Part shown: positions 31,881 through 42,974 of the stretch, one piece after another
How the letters are laid out: the number at the start of each line of letters is the position of its first letter
Position numbering within the stretch: the stretch's first letter is position 1
NCBI RefSeq assembly: GCF_033807575.1
Contig: NC_084728.1
Location: 9,189,451 to 9,253,450, forward strand
Source: Cydia pomonella
Lineage: Eukaryota; Arthropoda; Insecta; Lepidoptera; Tortricidae
Reading direction: 5' to 3'
Length of the DNA: 64,000 bases
Notes under the pieces: model-generated
Seen by the model: the letters and a program-made list of their open reading frames with translations, nothing else
Told to the model about the DNA's origin: nothing
Database searches by the model: none
Position numbers and translations under genes: made by a program

Positions 31881-32101
31881 AAATCAAATCGGAACCGGAC
31901 AGCTAGGTACCTTTCCTTGTTAGTACAATAAGGTAATGTATATCTATCTATGTCTGTAGTGCTATGCTTCAGACACCATAGTTAAAAATACAACGAATTA
32001 CAGTTTATCATACAAAACTTGTTTTGCTATATTTCGTTTATTTTATATTAAGCTGGAGCTATATAAACTATAATTACAGGCATAGATATACCTCATATCA
32101 T

Positions 32102-32420
32102 TCTTATTCCTCGCGTTGTCACTGCATTTTTGCCACGGCTCATGGGAGCCTGGGGTACGCTTGACAACTAATTCCAAGATTTGGCGTAAACACTAGTTTT
32201 TACGAAAGCGACCGCATCTGACCAACTCAGACGGTAAACTAGGCCTTGTTGGGATTAGTCCGGTTTCCTCACGATGTTTTCCTTCACCGGAAAGCGACTG
32301 GTAAATATCAAATGATATTTCGTACATAAGTTCCGAAAAACTCATTGGTACGAGCCGGGGTTTGAAAGCGCGACCTCCGGATTGCAAGTCGCACGCTCTT
32401 ACCGCTAGGCCACCAGCGCT
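32102..32420 (-). mobile_element. SINE family 2, full length
   Basis: Antisense tail at the left, head GCTAGGCCACCAGCGCT at the right, with a small deletion near 32215. It directly abuts a SINE family 1 copy. Confidence 0.9.
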
Positions 32421-32425
32421 TCATA

Positions 32426-32701
32426 TACCTTATAAATAAATACATAAATAAATAAATAAATATTATAAGACATTATTACACAAATTGACTAAGTCCCACA
32501 GTAAGCTCAATAAGGCTTGTGTTGAGGGTACTTAGACAACGATATATATAATATATAAATACTTAAATACATAGAAAACACCCATGACTCAGGAACAAAT
32601 ATCCATGCTCATCACACAAATACATGCCCTTACCAGGATTTGAACCCGGGACCATCAGCTTCGTACGCAGGGTCACTACCCACTAGGCCAAACCGGTCGT
32701 C
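32426..32701 (-). mobile_element. SINE family 1, full length
   Basis: AAATA tail at the left, antisense head CACTAGGCCAAACCGGTCGT at the right. 32702-33210 holds nothing I can assign apart from a TTGC microsatellite at 33155-33185. Confidence 0.9.
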
Positions 32702-33214
32702 GAAATATTATTGTATGTGCAAAGTTTCATTATAATCCAACGCGTAGTTTTAAAATGAGAACGAAACTCCTTTTGTATGGGAAGGTGTAATTCACCCGAG
32801 CTTGCTGCGGTCCTTAACGACTCTAAACGCTCGTTAACGAACCGATCATTAACTGATTAATTAATTAACGGTTAACGTTATTTGCCGTGACGTAATCAAA
32901 GTGAGTTTTACAATCGTTTGTTACAAGTTTTTGATTGAAATAATAATTGGTACAGTCAACGTATATAAGAAAGCGATTTATAAGTTGTATAGTCAGCATC
33001 AGATGAGTTGTTCATAGCTTTACAAAAAGATGTACATTTATCAGAAGGAAAAGTTGATGGTCGGATGTCAAATGCAACTGTATTTTATGTATACATGTTA
33101 TCAGTCATCAGCATCAGTATTATATTGGTAAACTAGTTTTATTTTAACTTGCTAGTTTTTGCTTGCTTGCTTGTTTTTGCTTGCTTGTTTTATTTGCTGC
33201 CTATGGATGAGGTC

Positions 33215-33400
33215 TTGGTTGCTCAGATGGCAGAGCGCTGGAGTATCGATCCAGAGGGCCTACCGCGAACCACGTTCGACGTGTTGCCTCTCTGTCGCAC
33301 TTGTACATTTGTACGTAAGTGTGACAGGGAGGCAACACGTCGAACGTGGTTCGCGGTAGGCCCTCAGAAGCCGTGAGTTCGTCTCACCCAAGACAGTAAT
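33215..33400 (+). mobile_element. SINE family 3 (tRNA-like head) interrupted by a MITE
   Basis: TTGGTTGCTCAGATGGCAGA and an anticodon-type stem CTGGA/TCCAG lie before the MITE; GTGAGTTCGTCTCACCCAAG follows it. The CACCCAAGA end matches 215-225. The MITE sits where the variable region would be. Confidence 0.65.
33254..33365. mobile_element. GAGGGCCTACCGCG snap-back MITE, copy 1
   Basis: 112 bp, nearly one perfect hairpin: arms GAGGGCCTACCGCGAACCAC onward (~46 bp) and the complement. Copies: 61481-61597 and a diverged one at 35956-36085. Confidence 0.85.
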
Positions 33401-33564
33401 ACTTCCACTTTTAAATTCCACTTTATTTATTCTAAGCTTAACAGCATCGTTCGCAGACGATGCTGCTTGTTAAACATTAATTTAGTTTTAACTTTTCACT
33501 AAAAACGGGTTTTACGGTAACATATATTATACAGTATGCATCTAAACGTAAACTTACTTACTTA

Positions 33565-33885
33565 CTCCGTTGGCTCAGCGACCCAAAATGACACTTGGCC
33601 TCCGACACAAGACAGCGCCACTTTTCTCGGTCCTGTGCGACCTCTCGCCAATTGTCGACTCGAAGCTCGCGCAGATCCGCCTCCACCATGTCGCTCCAGC
33701 GATACCTAGGGCGTCCGATAGGACGTCCTCCTGCTAGGCGACCCAGGTACGCTCTTTTTACGTTCCGATCTTCGTCCATTCTCTCAAGGTGGCCTAACCA
33801 ACGGAGTCTGTGGGCTTTACTTTCTCCCATGATGTTAGGTTCAGCCACTAGGCATCTAAACGTAAAGCGATTACTTAAACCCGCC
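33565..33885 (-). pseudogene. LINE ORF2 C-terminal relic
   Basis: Reads AHRLRWLGHLERMDEDRNVK then RAYLGRLAGGRPIGRPRYRW and SDMVEADLRELRVDNWREVA QDREKWRCLVSEAK. Open over more than 100 codons, but it starts without the RT domain. A sizeable, relatively fresh fragment of an RTE- or Jockey-type element. Confidence 0.75.
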
Positions 33886-33994
33886 AATATTGAGGTCATA
33901 CTGAGCAACTTTTACTATGGGACAAACCCTGAAATCGCGAAAAAAATTGGCTTTTCATACATTTTGCTGGTCTGATCATCTGATGTTGAAGTTT

Positions 33995-34135
33995 CCTATT
34001 AAATTAAAATTAAAATTCGTTTATTTCGAGTATCATAATGACTCATACATATTAATCTGGAACACTAGACTTAAAAACTATACTATAAATACACATGCAT
34101 TAATACAATAAAATAATACAAAAAAATAAATAAAC
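33995..34135 (-). repeat. LINE 3' tail
   Basis: An AAATTAAAATTAAAAT microsatellite then TCGTTTATTTCGAGTATC, in antisense orientation. Confidence 0.45.
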
Positions 34136-34201
34136 GTTTGTTTTTAACGCATCAGTGGTTAACACATTGACAGTTATCACCTACTATATCTCAATGTGTT
34201 A

Positions 34202-34831
34202 GTGTAAGGCCTGAGTGGACGCTCGGAGCTCCGTTCGGCGGGGCGTGCAGCGGGGCGGGCGAGCGTGAGATAGAGCGTCTAGCGAGTGGCCTCAGTGCAC
34301 GCTCACCGCTCGTGTGAATCGGTCGCATTCACCATGGCATCGACGTAGGACTACATTCTTGATTTCTTTTTAGAAGAGACTTCATGGCTGAAAATGTGTC
34401 GTTTTTCTACAAAGCAAGGTCCTAGTGTCGTAGTGAAGCAAAGAAGACGGTTTGGAGAATTTCCCGCTTTATACGAAACCTTAAGAAGCAATGGATTAAA
34501 AGTGAAAATAAATACTTTAATTTACCTTCCATTTATTTAAACAGTCTATTTTTGTAATGATAGCCAAAATGCTGGTTTATATTGTATTTCAATAATTATT
34601 TGTTTGTACGACATGACTGCACGCTCTTATCGCCGCTGCAAATCACAAACAGGTTTGAACCTCTCCGCGACGCCCCGCTCGACGCTGCATTGCCCGCAAA
34701 CTTGCCCGCTCGGCATTCGCTTTGAGCAGCGTCCACTCAGGACACCAGTATGAGTTTCATTTGTTTAACATGCACGCCGCACGCCCCGCCCCGCTGCACG
34801 CCCGACTCGAGCGTCCACTCAGGCCTTACAC
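34202..34831. mobile_element. Harbinger-like element with transposase remnant
   Basis: 630 bp; ends GTGTAAGGCCTGAGTGGACG and CGTCCACTCAGGCCTTACAC; TTA on both sides (34199-34201, 34832-34834). Internally the plus strand reads VVVKQRRRFGEFPALYETLR SNGLKVK (about 34428-34510), resembling the N-terminal region of Harbinger-type transposases; a stop follows at 34541. GC-rich subterminal repeats resemble the ends. Mostly non-autonomous. Confidence 0.75.
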
Positions 34832-34839
34832 TTACACTT

Positions 34840-35040
34840 AACCACAGCGCTGCTGGGCACATGGAGTCCACAGCAAAATGACATGTACGGGCAAAACTTG
34901 TCCGCAATCATTGCCAGGACGCTGTTGGAGCTGGCGCGCACGCGTCGCACCAGAGATACGGCTCGCAAGCGCATGGTAGCTTTAAAACACGCCACCTGCG
35001 CCTCCGCAAACATCCCTGTTGCGCTGCAGTATGGGAGAGT
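34840..35040 (-). pseudogene. Unassigned coding relic
   Basis: The minus strand reads VRRVRASSNSVLAMIADKFC PYMSFC and a little more. It looks like part of a repetitive-element polyprotein, but I cannot place it. Both strands are open because of the high GC content. Confidence 0.25.
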
Positions 35041-35244
35041 AAATTTTTTTTCACGATTTCGGGGTCAGTGCAATATTAAAAATTGCTTAGTGTGATCTAA
35101 ACGTTAACGGGTTTGAGTAATTACTTTACGTATATATACATACTGTATACTTATAATTAGTCTAAAAACGTATCTTAAATAAAATACTTAACTCTTTTAC
35201 GTGCCAACCTACCTACCGCTAGATTTATTTCAAGAGGGAGTATT

Positions 35245-35559
35245 CTTCGAGCAACACCGGGAAGGGAGACGGCATTCATAATATTTCCGCTCTGCCGAAG
35301 CATAGGTACAACTCTACCTATGGCGGTGCATGTTGCGACTCGTCCGTACACAAAAAGAGATCGAGGTGTGCAAGATTTGTCTTTGACGCGTGTCATTGTC
35401 TATGTATTTGTGTCGTCATTACAGATTGGATGTATGTAGTGAGTGAGAAGTGCGACTGTGTGCACGTTTCCCCCGCAAAAAATGGCAGAAAGATTTGTAC
35501 GGTAAGATATCGCTTACTCTCCTCCCTTATGACGTGTCGGAAGCCGGTGTTGCTCGAAG
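35245..35559. mobile_element. hAT-like MITE, copy 1
   Basis: 315 bp; ends CTTCGAGCAACACCGG and CCGGTGTTGCTCGAAG. Flanked by GGAGTATT (35237-35244) and GCAGTATT (35560-35567), an 8-bp duplication with one mismatch, the hAT signature. Shares CCTATGGCGGTGCATGTTG with copy 2. Confidence 0.85.
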
Positions 35560-35829
35560 GCAGTATTACTGCAAAGTTCTGCCGCCAGAGTGCAGCACTA
35601 GCACATTTCATAAACCATAGAGTAACTTATACATATCTACTGCAGTATTCTAAGCGTGCTGGCGCAGCGCTGGGACTCGCCTTTGTTCGCGCGCTGGGTA
35701 CGGCTGCAGGCGCCGCCGCTCGCCGCACCGCGCCGCTTTTAATTAATGTTTATTATTATTTTTATTTTTGTTTATTGTTATAGGTGTCACTAACATAGAT
35801 TTATAAGTATTGCTGTGCTATGTACTAAC

Positions 35830-35880
35830 ACTAATATGGATTGTATTATTCGAATTAAAAATATTGAATTGAATTGAATG
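35830..35880 (+). repeat. LINE tail
   Basis: A TTGTATTATTCGAATTAAAA and GAATTGAATTGAATG microsatellite end. The GC-rich stretch before it (35655-35740) is not assigned. Confidence 0.45.
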
Positions 35881-35955
35881 TGCCTTAAACTGTTTTTTGA
35901 CAAGTTTTTACAGATATTAAAATATGACATTGATGCATCAAGGCGATTTGTTTAT

Positions 35956-36085
35956 AAAGGGCCTACCGGGAAACGTGAAAATCGAAATGTAGTTATCTGC
36001 CCCTTCATCGCTCGAATATACAAGAGTGATAGAGAGGTTAGATAACGAAATTTCGATTTTCTTGTTTCGCGGTAGACCCTCAGAT
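35956..36085. mobile_element. GAGGGCCTACCGCG MITE relative (diverged)
   Basis: GGGCCTACCGGGAAACGTGA at the left and TCGCGGTAGACCCTCAG at the right; the arms between (AAATCGAAAT, AACGAAATTTCGATTTT) are different from copies 1 and 3. 36086-36630 is unassigned. Confidence 0.65.
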
Positions 36086-36631
36086 TGTGATAGATCGTGG
36101 TAGTTGCGCCCCCTACGCAGAGTTTCACGTAATATTCCCTATTATTTCACTCGTTTTCAAAATTCGTCTCCAAAAACCAGTCGGCAAACTACAAACGAGT
36201 CTATCTGTCACAAAAGAACGAATGAATGGATTGAGTGAATGGTATATAATATTTGTGATTAGACAAAAGGCCAAAAGCGTGTTTAATTGCTATGAAGTTG
36301 TCGGCTTTGTCGGCAATAGTTCTGGTACCGTTTAAAACAGCCGTATGTCACACCGAAGCGTATGCACGAACAAGTGCTCATCCTTCATACGCCGGGCACA
36401 ACAAACTATGTTTAACAATTAGCTTCACGCATGAATTATTTGAAAGTTGGTAATCTAATCTACTTCCCGTGAGATTCAAATATTTCTAATAAACTTGATA
36501 TCTATTGTGGCCCAGAAACTTACTAATTGAAAAAGGTAACGTGGCGCGCGCGCTGCCAGTGAAAACGCTCCATACGAAAAGCGAGCGTTAGACGTCGCGT
36601 CATCTTACTCAGGTCCGCGCCGCGTAAGCAA

Positions 36632-36857
36632 AAAAACCGGGTAAGTGCGAGTCGGGCTCGCCCACCGAGGGTTCCGTACTTTTTAGTACCTATTTGTTGT
36701 TATAGCGGCAACAGAAATACATCATCTGTAAAAATTTCAACTAGACAGTTCTATCACGGTTCATAAGATACAGCCTGGTGACACACGGACGGACGGACGG
36801 ACAGCGGAGTCTTAGTAATAGGGTCCCGTCTTACCCTTTGGGTACGGAACCCTAAAA
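36632..36857 (+). repeat. ACGGAACCCTAAAAA repeat family
   Basis: AAAACCGGGTAAGTGCGAGT, GAGGGTTCCGTACTTTTTAG, a GGAC tandem at 36787-36803 and GGGTACGGAACCCTAAAAA. Confidence 0.75.
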
Positions 36858-37348
36858 ATCGTGAAGAATAAGTTTTTAATGCCGTAAAAAATGCTTTTAA
36901 GTATTATAGTTGTCGTACATTTGTGTGGTTTTCAAGCAAATGGTACCACAACACTAACATAAGGAATCCGTTAAATTTATGTGTTTTAGGCGCAATGTAA
37001 CATTTTTAAACTCGAATATCTTTACAAAAAAATGCGAATTTCACATCGATTACTTTTGTGTTTATGAACATGATTATTAAACAAATACCAATTGCAAAAT
37101 ATTTTTCATGCCTGTGATTTCAGGCAGAAAAATAAACTGAAGCTCAAAAATATCCTCACGTGTATTGTTCCGCGAGCGACTCAACTTACTCAACTGTACT
37201 GCGCTCAGTTTGACAACGTCAAATATTGTAATGCCGACTGTCCTCGTGGCTATTTGTATTAAGTCCAGCTATAACTTATAAAAACCAACTACTGCACAAC
37301 GTCATGCTCTACGGGCATAATTTTGACATTGATGAAATCTATATAAGG

Positions 37349-37928
37349 CTTCGAGCAACACCAGGAAGGGAGGCGGCATTCGTACTATTTCCCCTCTGCC
37401 TAAGCATAGGTACAGCTGCTGTACCTATGGCGGTGCATGTTGTGACTCGTCCGTACACAAAAAGAGATCGAGATGTGCAAGATTTGTCTTTGGCGTGTGT
37501 CATTTTCTATGTATTTGTGTCGTCATTACAGATTGAATATTGTATGTAGTGAGTGAGAAATGCGACTGTGTGCACTTTTCCCCCCGCAAAAAATGGCAGA
37601 ATGATTTGTACGGTAAAATATCGCTTGGGCTTAAGCCTGCCATCTCGAATTTCGCCAAACCCGGACAAAGATTAAAAAAAATCCCGGACATTTGGCGTAA
37701 ATCGCATTTTTTCCCCGGACGAGTCCGAAAATAATATGTTTAAAAGACAAGACCTTTAATTTTACATGTAGTTTTAATGTGCTTCCTGACATGAAAAGTG
37801 TCCGGGTTTTCCCCGGACCCCCCCCCCCCCCCCCCGGATGGCCTCCAAACTAGGACAAATCCGGGAAAACCCAGACGGATGGCAGCCCTACTTGAGCTCC
37901 TCGTGTCGGAAGCCGGTGTTGCTCGAAG
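37349..37928. mobile_element. hAT-like MITE, copy 2 (interrupted)
   Basis: Ends CTTCGAGCAACACCAGG and CCGGTGTTGCTCGAAG with a perfect 8-bp duplication ATATAAGG (37341-37348 and 37929-37936). Split by a second MITE at about 37627-37890; copy 1 shows the uninterrupted sequence. Confidence 0.9.
37627..37890. mobile_element. GGCTGCCATC MITE nested in the hAT-like MITE
   Basis: Left GGGCTTAAGCCTGCCATC and right GATGGCAGCCCTA are inverted; the inner repeated CCCGGACA/TCCGGG motifs pair. An 18-C run lies near 37820. Its exact edges are uncertain by a few bases. Confidence 0.7.
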
Positions 37929-38204
37929 ATATAAGGTCATTTCTATTAAAGAAGAATATTCCGTAGCTGTTCTATTTCGTGACGTCGGTGTCACAGACGG
38001 ACAGTTGATAAAACTCATCAATTACTCGCTCATTGTGTCGCTCGAATAAAAAGCTTTGTGCGAGCAAACGGACCGCTCATTAATATCTTCACGTGTATAA
38101 CGTAAAGGGTTAAGGGTTCCGTACTTAATAAGACGAACATTTTATTTACAATAACAATATACATAATGGATATATACAGAAGATTACTATAACTAGCTTA
38201 AATC

Positions 38205-38385
38205 TAAAATAGGCCCTTGAGGCATTGTACCAAGGATGCTGGCGGCATTTTCTCGTTGTATCGCAATCCGAGGAGCGAGGAAGCTTCGGTCACCAGTTAC
38301 GTCAACCAGACGCTTCACGATTTCTGCAAAAAACTTGTGCGCGCTGGGACCCCATGGACTAAGAATCAGAATATTTAAGGATCAA
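38205..38385 (-). pseudogene. LINE coding relic (LAQRISIAIQRGN family)
   Basis: The minus strand reads SPWGPSAHKFFAEIVKRLVD then VTGDRSFLAPRIAIQRENAA SILGTMPQGPILD. Same segment as 6740-6870 and 47620-47760, longer at the N-terminal side. Confidence 0.6.
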
Positions 38386-38705
38386 GTTTTTTTTTTAGTA
38401 AAATATTACGTCTATGGAAAACAATCACTATGTTTTAAAGTAGTTTTTTTTTACAACAAAATTACACAGCATTACAGTATAAATGCATACACATCAGGTA
38501 CAGAATACAATCTGGGACTAGGTAGGTCAATATTATTTTAAGTTATATGTCCGTACACAAATAGAAGGGTATTGATTGATTTTATCTATATCTATTGGAG
38601 TTAGATCGATTTGCGTAAGGGCGGTTTCAGACTTGTGTTTGCGTACGCGCGTGTAAGCTCGTATAGATAGATCTAATGTAATGTATGTAAAAGTAACGCG
38701 CGTCT

Positions 38706-38945
38706 CTTCTTCTTCGTCACGTTATACCGGCATTTTTGCCACGGCATGGCGTAGGGTTCGCTTGGCAACTAGTCCATAGAATTGGCATAGGCTCTAGTTT
38801 TTACGAAAGCGACTGCTATCTAACCTTCCAACCCAGAAGGTAAACTAGGCCTTATTGGGATTAGTCCGGTTTCCTCAAGATGTTTTTCTTCCCCGAAATT
38901 CGACTGGTAAATATCAAATGTTATTAGGTTCGTACATAAGTTCTT
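38706..38945 (-). mobile_element. SINE family 2, truncated
   Basis: Diverged antisense tail and body (GGTAAACTAGGCCTTATTGG, TTAGTCCGGTTTCCTCAAGA), ending before the tRNA-like head. Confidence 0.75.
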
Positions 38946-39374
38946 TTTTTTCAGAATTTTAAAGGTTGGTCCCGTAGTAAAAGTAGCTCGATTTAGCGAG
39001 TAGAATCCCTGGATTGAAAGCCCCATGGTGGGAGACACTGTAGAATATAAATATCTTACGAATGGTTTTCCTATCTTTCACAGATCCCTAAAGCTGGCAA
39101 ATTGACTAGCATCACCAATCGATTAGCTTCACAAAGAGCCTTAATTGTACTCCGTAGTTATTTTATTATTACACCGCTTGATTGGTAGATATAAAAAAAA
39201 TAGATATACAGGTGAAGACAACACAAAAAGTTACGGCGGGATGACATCATAGTACTTTTTTCTAGTAATGCATCAGAATTAGCATATACCTTAGCATTAT
39301 ACACCGTGTTTTTGTTGAATTCCGTTAAGTCCAGGGTATCAGTAAGTCGTTTAAGGAAACTAAATGGCATAGTT

Positions 39375-39706
39375 CTCTCTCTCTCTTCTTCCTCGCGCTG
39401 GCCCGGCATTTTGCCACGGCTCATGGGAGCCTGGGGTCCGCTTGATAACTAATCCCAAGATATGGCGTAGGCACTAGTTTTTACGAAAGCGACTGCCATC
39501 TGACCTTCCAACCCAGAGGGTAAACTAGGCCGTGTTAGGATTAGTCCGGTTTCCTCACGATGTTTTCCTTCACCGAAAAGCGACTGGTAAATATCAAATG
39601 ATATTTCGTACATAAGTTCCGAAAAACTCATTGGTCGGGGTTTGAACCCGCGACCTCCGGATTGCAAGTCGCACGCTCTTACCGCTAGGCAACCAGCGCT
39701 TAAACG
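39375..39706 (-). mobile_element. SINE family 2 with 13-bp target duplication
   Basis: Flanked by AAATGGCATAGTT at 39362-39374 and 39707-39719. The antisense tail begins with a CT run and CTTCTTCCTCGCGCTGG; the head ends CAACCAGCGCTTAAACG. A clean retroposition mark; probably one of the youngest SINEs here. Confidence 0.9.
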
Positions 39707-39744
39707 AAATGGCATAGTTAATTTTCAATATTTTATTTTTATTT

Positions 39745-40310
39745 TTAACCGACTTCAAATAATGAAAAGGTTCGGACTCTTTTTTTTTGTATGTTGTTAC
39801 TCGATATCTCCGAGAATCGAGAACCGATTTTCAAAATATATTTTTTCATCGAACGGGTATAACCCCGAGATGGTCCCGTTGGCACCAAGCAGGGTCTGAT
39901 GTTCAGTTCAGTTCAGTACAAATATACTTTATTCATGTAGGCCTAGCAACAAGCACTTAATTGATGATCAAACGAACTTCTTGAAGTGAAGTTCGATCGA
40001 TAAATTTTATATTAACCATGTAGTTTCCCTATTGTACAGAATAGCATCGCACACATTTAAGAGTAACTATTTTGATTAAAACTGTGAAAACCAATTAAAC
40101 CAATTAAACCAACCAATAAAATTATATCTGAAATATGAAGTGACAAAATATAATGAATAGTAAGACAGTATTACATATAATTATCTTAAGTTAATTATCA
40201 GAGCATTATTGATGAAGGGATCTTGGAGAAATCGAGGGAACTCTTCAAATGTTATAGGTACATGTATGGCGCTTTTGGTAATATTTGAAGTCGGTTTTAG
40301 TTTTTGTTAA
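39745..40310. repeat. TTTTTAACCGACTTC element split by a LINE tail
   Basis: TTTTTAACCGACTTCAAATA at the left, TATTTGAAGTCGGTTTTAG at the right, with ACTCGATATCTCCGAGAATC inside. From 39902 a GTTCAGTTCAGTACAAATAT antisense LINE tail intervenes. Confidence 0.55.
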
Positions 40311-40351
40311 AAAGTTTTTTTGTAAAATTTTATAAAAAATCCGTTTGTTAG

Positions 40352-40655
40352 TACTACGTCGGTGGCAAAAAAGTATACGGCCCGCCTGATGGTAAGCAGT
40401 CTCCGTAGCCTATGTACGCCTGCAAGCCGTTGCCGACCCTAAAACTCCGCACACGACACTATGAGTAGGGTCTAGAGTTATTTGGCTGCGGTTTTCTGTA
40501 AAATGGAGGTACTTCCCCAGTTGGGCTTCGCATACCATACAACGCGAGATGACATTCACAGTGCCCATACCTCTCTTTTGGACGTAGTTTAAGGACATAC
40601 CCGGGTCCAAAAGTCGAGTCCAATTAAATGTTGCATTGTTGTAATACGGGCATAA
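40352..40655 (-). repeat. CR1-like LINE 3' fragment
   Basis: GTACTACGTCGGTGGCAAAA, ACGGCCCGCCTGATGGTAAG and the distal block GCGAGATGACATTCACAGTG, with a deletion of about 60 bp relative to 60675-61015. Confidence 0.7.
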
Positions 40656-40794
40656 CATTTAACTGAACCACACAATTTAAAAGTTTTAAAACTAACATAT
40701 CAATGTCATTTCGAACATCGCTCGTCCGAGATACTAGTACTTACTTTTAGTAGCAAATATATGGCAGTTGGCGCTTACGACGCGTAGTACTTTC

Positions 40795-40935
40795 TATGTA
40801 TTTAAGTATTTATAAATATTTATATATTATATATATCGTTGTCTAAGTACACTCAACACAAGCCTTATTGAGCTTACTCTGGGACTTAGTCAATTTGTGT
40901 AATAATGTCCTATAATATTTATTTTATTTATTTAT
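40795..40935 (+). mobile_element. SINE family 1, 5'-truncated
   Basis: Starts abruptly at TTTCTATGTATTTAAGTATT and continues to CCTATAATATTTATTTTATT; the tRNA-like head is missing. Confidence 0.8.
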
Positions 40936-41424
40936 TATTTATTACCGCCACTCGGCTAATAATGGTATTATAAGCGCCGACCGCTATAAGGTCCCTTTTG
41001 ATTTAGACTGTCACATTTTTGCTCAAGCTGAAACGGAGACGTTCCCTCACGCTCAGTTAAATACTTTGTTCTGACTCTGTAGGTACCTAATATAAGGCAC
41101 AGGGTATTACTTATAATAATAATAGAGAGCGTACTATTCGCCAACAAACTGTCTTCTGTTTGGCGAAACTTTTGTATGTATATAGTCATAAGTATTAAAA
41201 AAAAAGTTTCTGTAAAATTAACTGCGTATTTAAATTTATCTGTACTTAAATGTATTTCCGTGGCAATTAACCGCTAGGGATGAAAAAGTACCAATTAGGC
41301 GGTGTCGGTTACCGGGTCTCGTTTACGGGTGATTTGGGTTTTAAATTAGACACGGGGGTTTTATGGGATGTTTTGTGGATGGAGGGTTACGATACGTGTT
41401 CAATCTCGTTTATTTTTCATCATG

Positions 41425-41704
41425 TTTCTTCTTCCCGTCATTTTGCCACGGCTCATGGGAGCCTGGGGTCCGCTTGACAACTAATCCCCAGAATTGGCGT
41501 AGACACTAGTTTTTATGAAAGCGACTGCCATCTGACCTTCCAACCCAGAGGGTAAACTAGGCCGTATTGTGATTAGTCCGGTTTCCTCACGATGTTTTCC
41601 TTCACCGAAAAGCGACTAGTAAATATCAAACGATATTTCGTACATAAGTTCCGAAAAACTCATTGGTACGAGCCGGGGTTGGAACCCGCGACCGCAGCGC
41701 TTAA
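41425..41704 (-). mobile_element. SINE family 2, head damaged
   Basis: Tail TCTTCCCGTCATTTTGCCAC, body as in the other copies; the head stops at GGAACCCGCGACC followed by GCAGCGCTT, lacking the A-box region. Confidence 0.8.
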
Positions 41705-41806
41705 TCTCATTAACTTTGAGAAAACATAAATAATTCTATATTTGCCTTTTGTTTACCATAGTTTAATAACCAGGCCCATTCGAGTTTAATTTTCGATCTG
41801 CACCCC

Positions 41807-41931
41807 TATGGTTTTTGAACAGCGCGCCAAGCGGGACGTTTTGGAAAGTCAAAAATCTCATACAAAATGACACTTAACGCAAACGCGTACGTCACGTTTC
41901 GCTGTCGAAAATATTTACACTAGGGGTACTG
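41807..41931. mobile_element. CAGTACCCC MITE, copy 3 (deleted)
   Basis: CTGCACCCCTATGG at the left and TTTACACTAGGGGTACTG at the right; the left arm is largely lost. Confidence 0.65.
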
Positions 41932-42010
41932 TTTTCAATATGATACCGATCTGTCAGTTTCACAAGTGACATTTCTTCAACCAAACACATTACTTAATAC
42001 ACTGACAGAT

Positions 42011-42062
42011 AGCTTACCATAAGGCGGGCCGTATGCTTATTTGCACCAACGTAGTATAAAAA
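42011..42062 (+). repeat. CR1-like LINE terminal fragment
   Basis: GCTTACCATAAGGCGGGCCG then TATGCTTATTTGCACCAACG and an A-run: only the last ~50 bp of the LINE. Confidence 0.6.
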
Positions 42063-42063
42063 A

Positions 42064-42462
42064 GCGGCTAAGTGCGATTCTGACTCGCCCATGGAGGGTT
42101 CCGTACCATTTATGACTTTTTAAAATAAAACTACTTACTAGATATGTAGAAAAAAAAGATATAACAAACCTCAATATCATTTTTGAAGACCTATTCATAT
42201 AGATACCCCACAGGTATGGGTTTGATGAAAAATAAATTTTTGAGTTTCAGTTCTAAGTAAAAATTTATTGTTTTTTTTTCTATTTTTGTGTGAATATCTT
42301 AATGCGGTTCATAGAATACATCTACTTACCAAGTTTCAAAGGTATAGTTCTTATAGTTTCGGAAAAAAGTCGCTGTGACATACGGACGAAAAGACAGAGA
42401 CAGACATGACGAATCCATAAGGGTTCCGTTTCTTGCCATTTGGCTACGGAACCCTAAAAAAG
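42064..42462 (+). repeat. ACGGAACCCTAAAAA repeat, long form
   Basis: GCGGCTAAGTGCGATTCTGA, TCATAGAATACATCTACTTA and TTTGGCTACGGAACCCTAAA. Sense counterpart of 31110-31370. Confidence 0.7.
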
Positions 42463-42974
42463 ACAGCTTCATTGACTGAACTACAGACGAGTTCCCGATT
42501 GCTAATAAAACTTAGCTAAACCACTAAAATACCAAAATACTTGCTGAACCGAAACGACCTGCTTAAAACCACATAATTAAAAAAAAACTAAAACCATGAT
42601 ATTTAACCCCTTAAAACCGTCTTCTATCATACACTAGAAAGCTCAAGCGAAATTGGTATCTATAACCAACGAGATAGACCCCTGGATAGCATGAAAACAG
42701 CCAGTGATAAGGGTTCAACTTAAGCTGGTATTTATTTCGGGAGTACGTTCATAAATTTCAGCAGTCGGTCGCCATCTAAATCATTTTAACGCCAAAACTC
42801 AGTTTAGATGATGTTTTCTGTGTTTTTAGATGTTACGATACGATGGCGTTGCGATTTCGATTTAATTAATTATTTTACCTACTCATATATCATAAGCTCT
42901 TTATGATTAATAAGAGGTACCTTTGAAGGTACTTTTTTTCAGATTTTTGGCCCTATAATATCTCAAATATCTTT

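Noticed and set aside
37810..37840. C-runs (also near 4460, 4500, 4740, 31486) as regulatory G-quadruplexes
   Set aside because: All lie inside repeats, and long homopolymers are prone to sequencing error; no gene is nearby.
17604..39715. Recurring short protein MSFSELM(Y/F)EI(S/P)FDIYQSL
   Set aside because: It occurs only inside SINE family 2 copies and changes with them; it is a chance frame of a non-coding retroposon.
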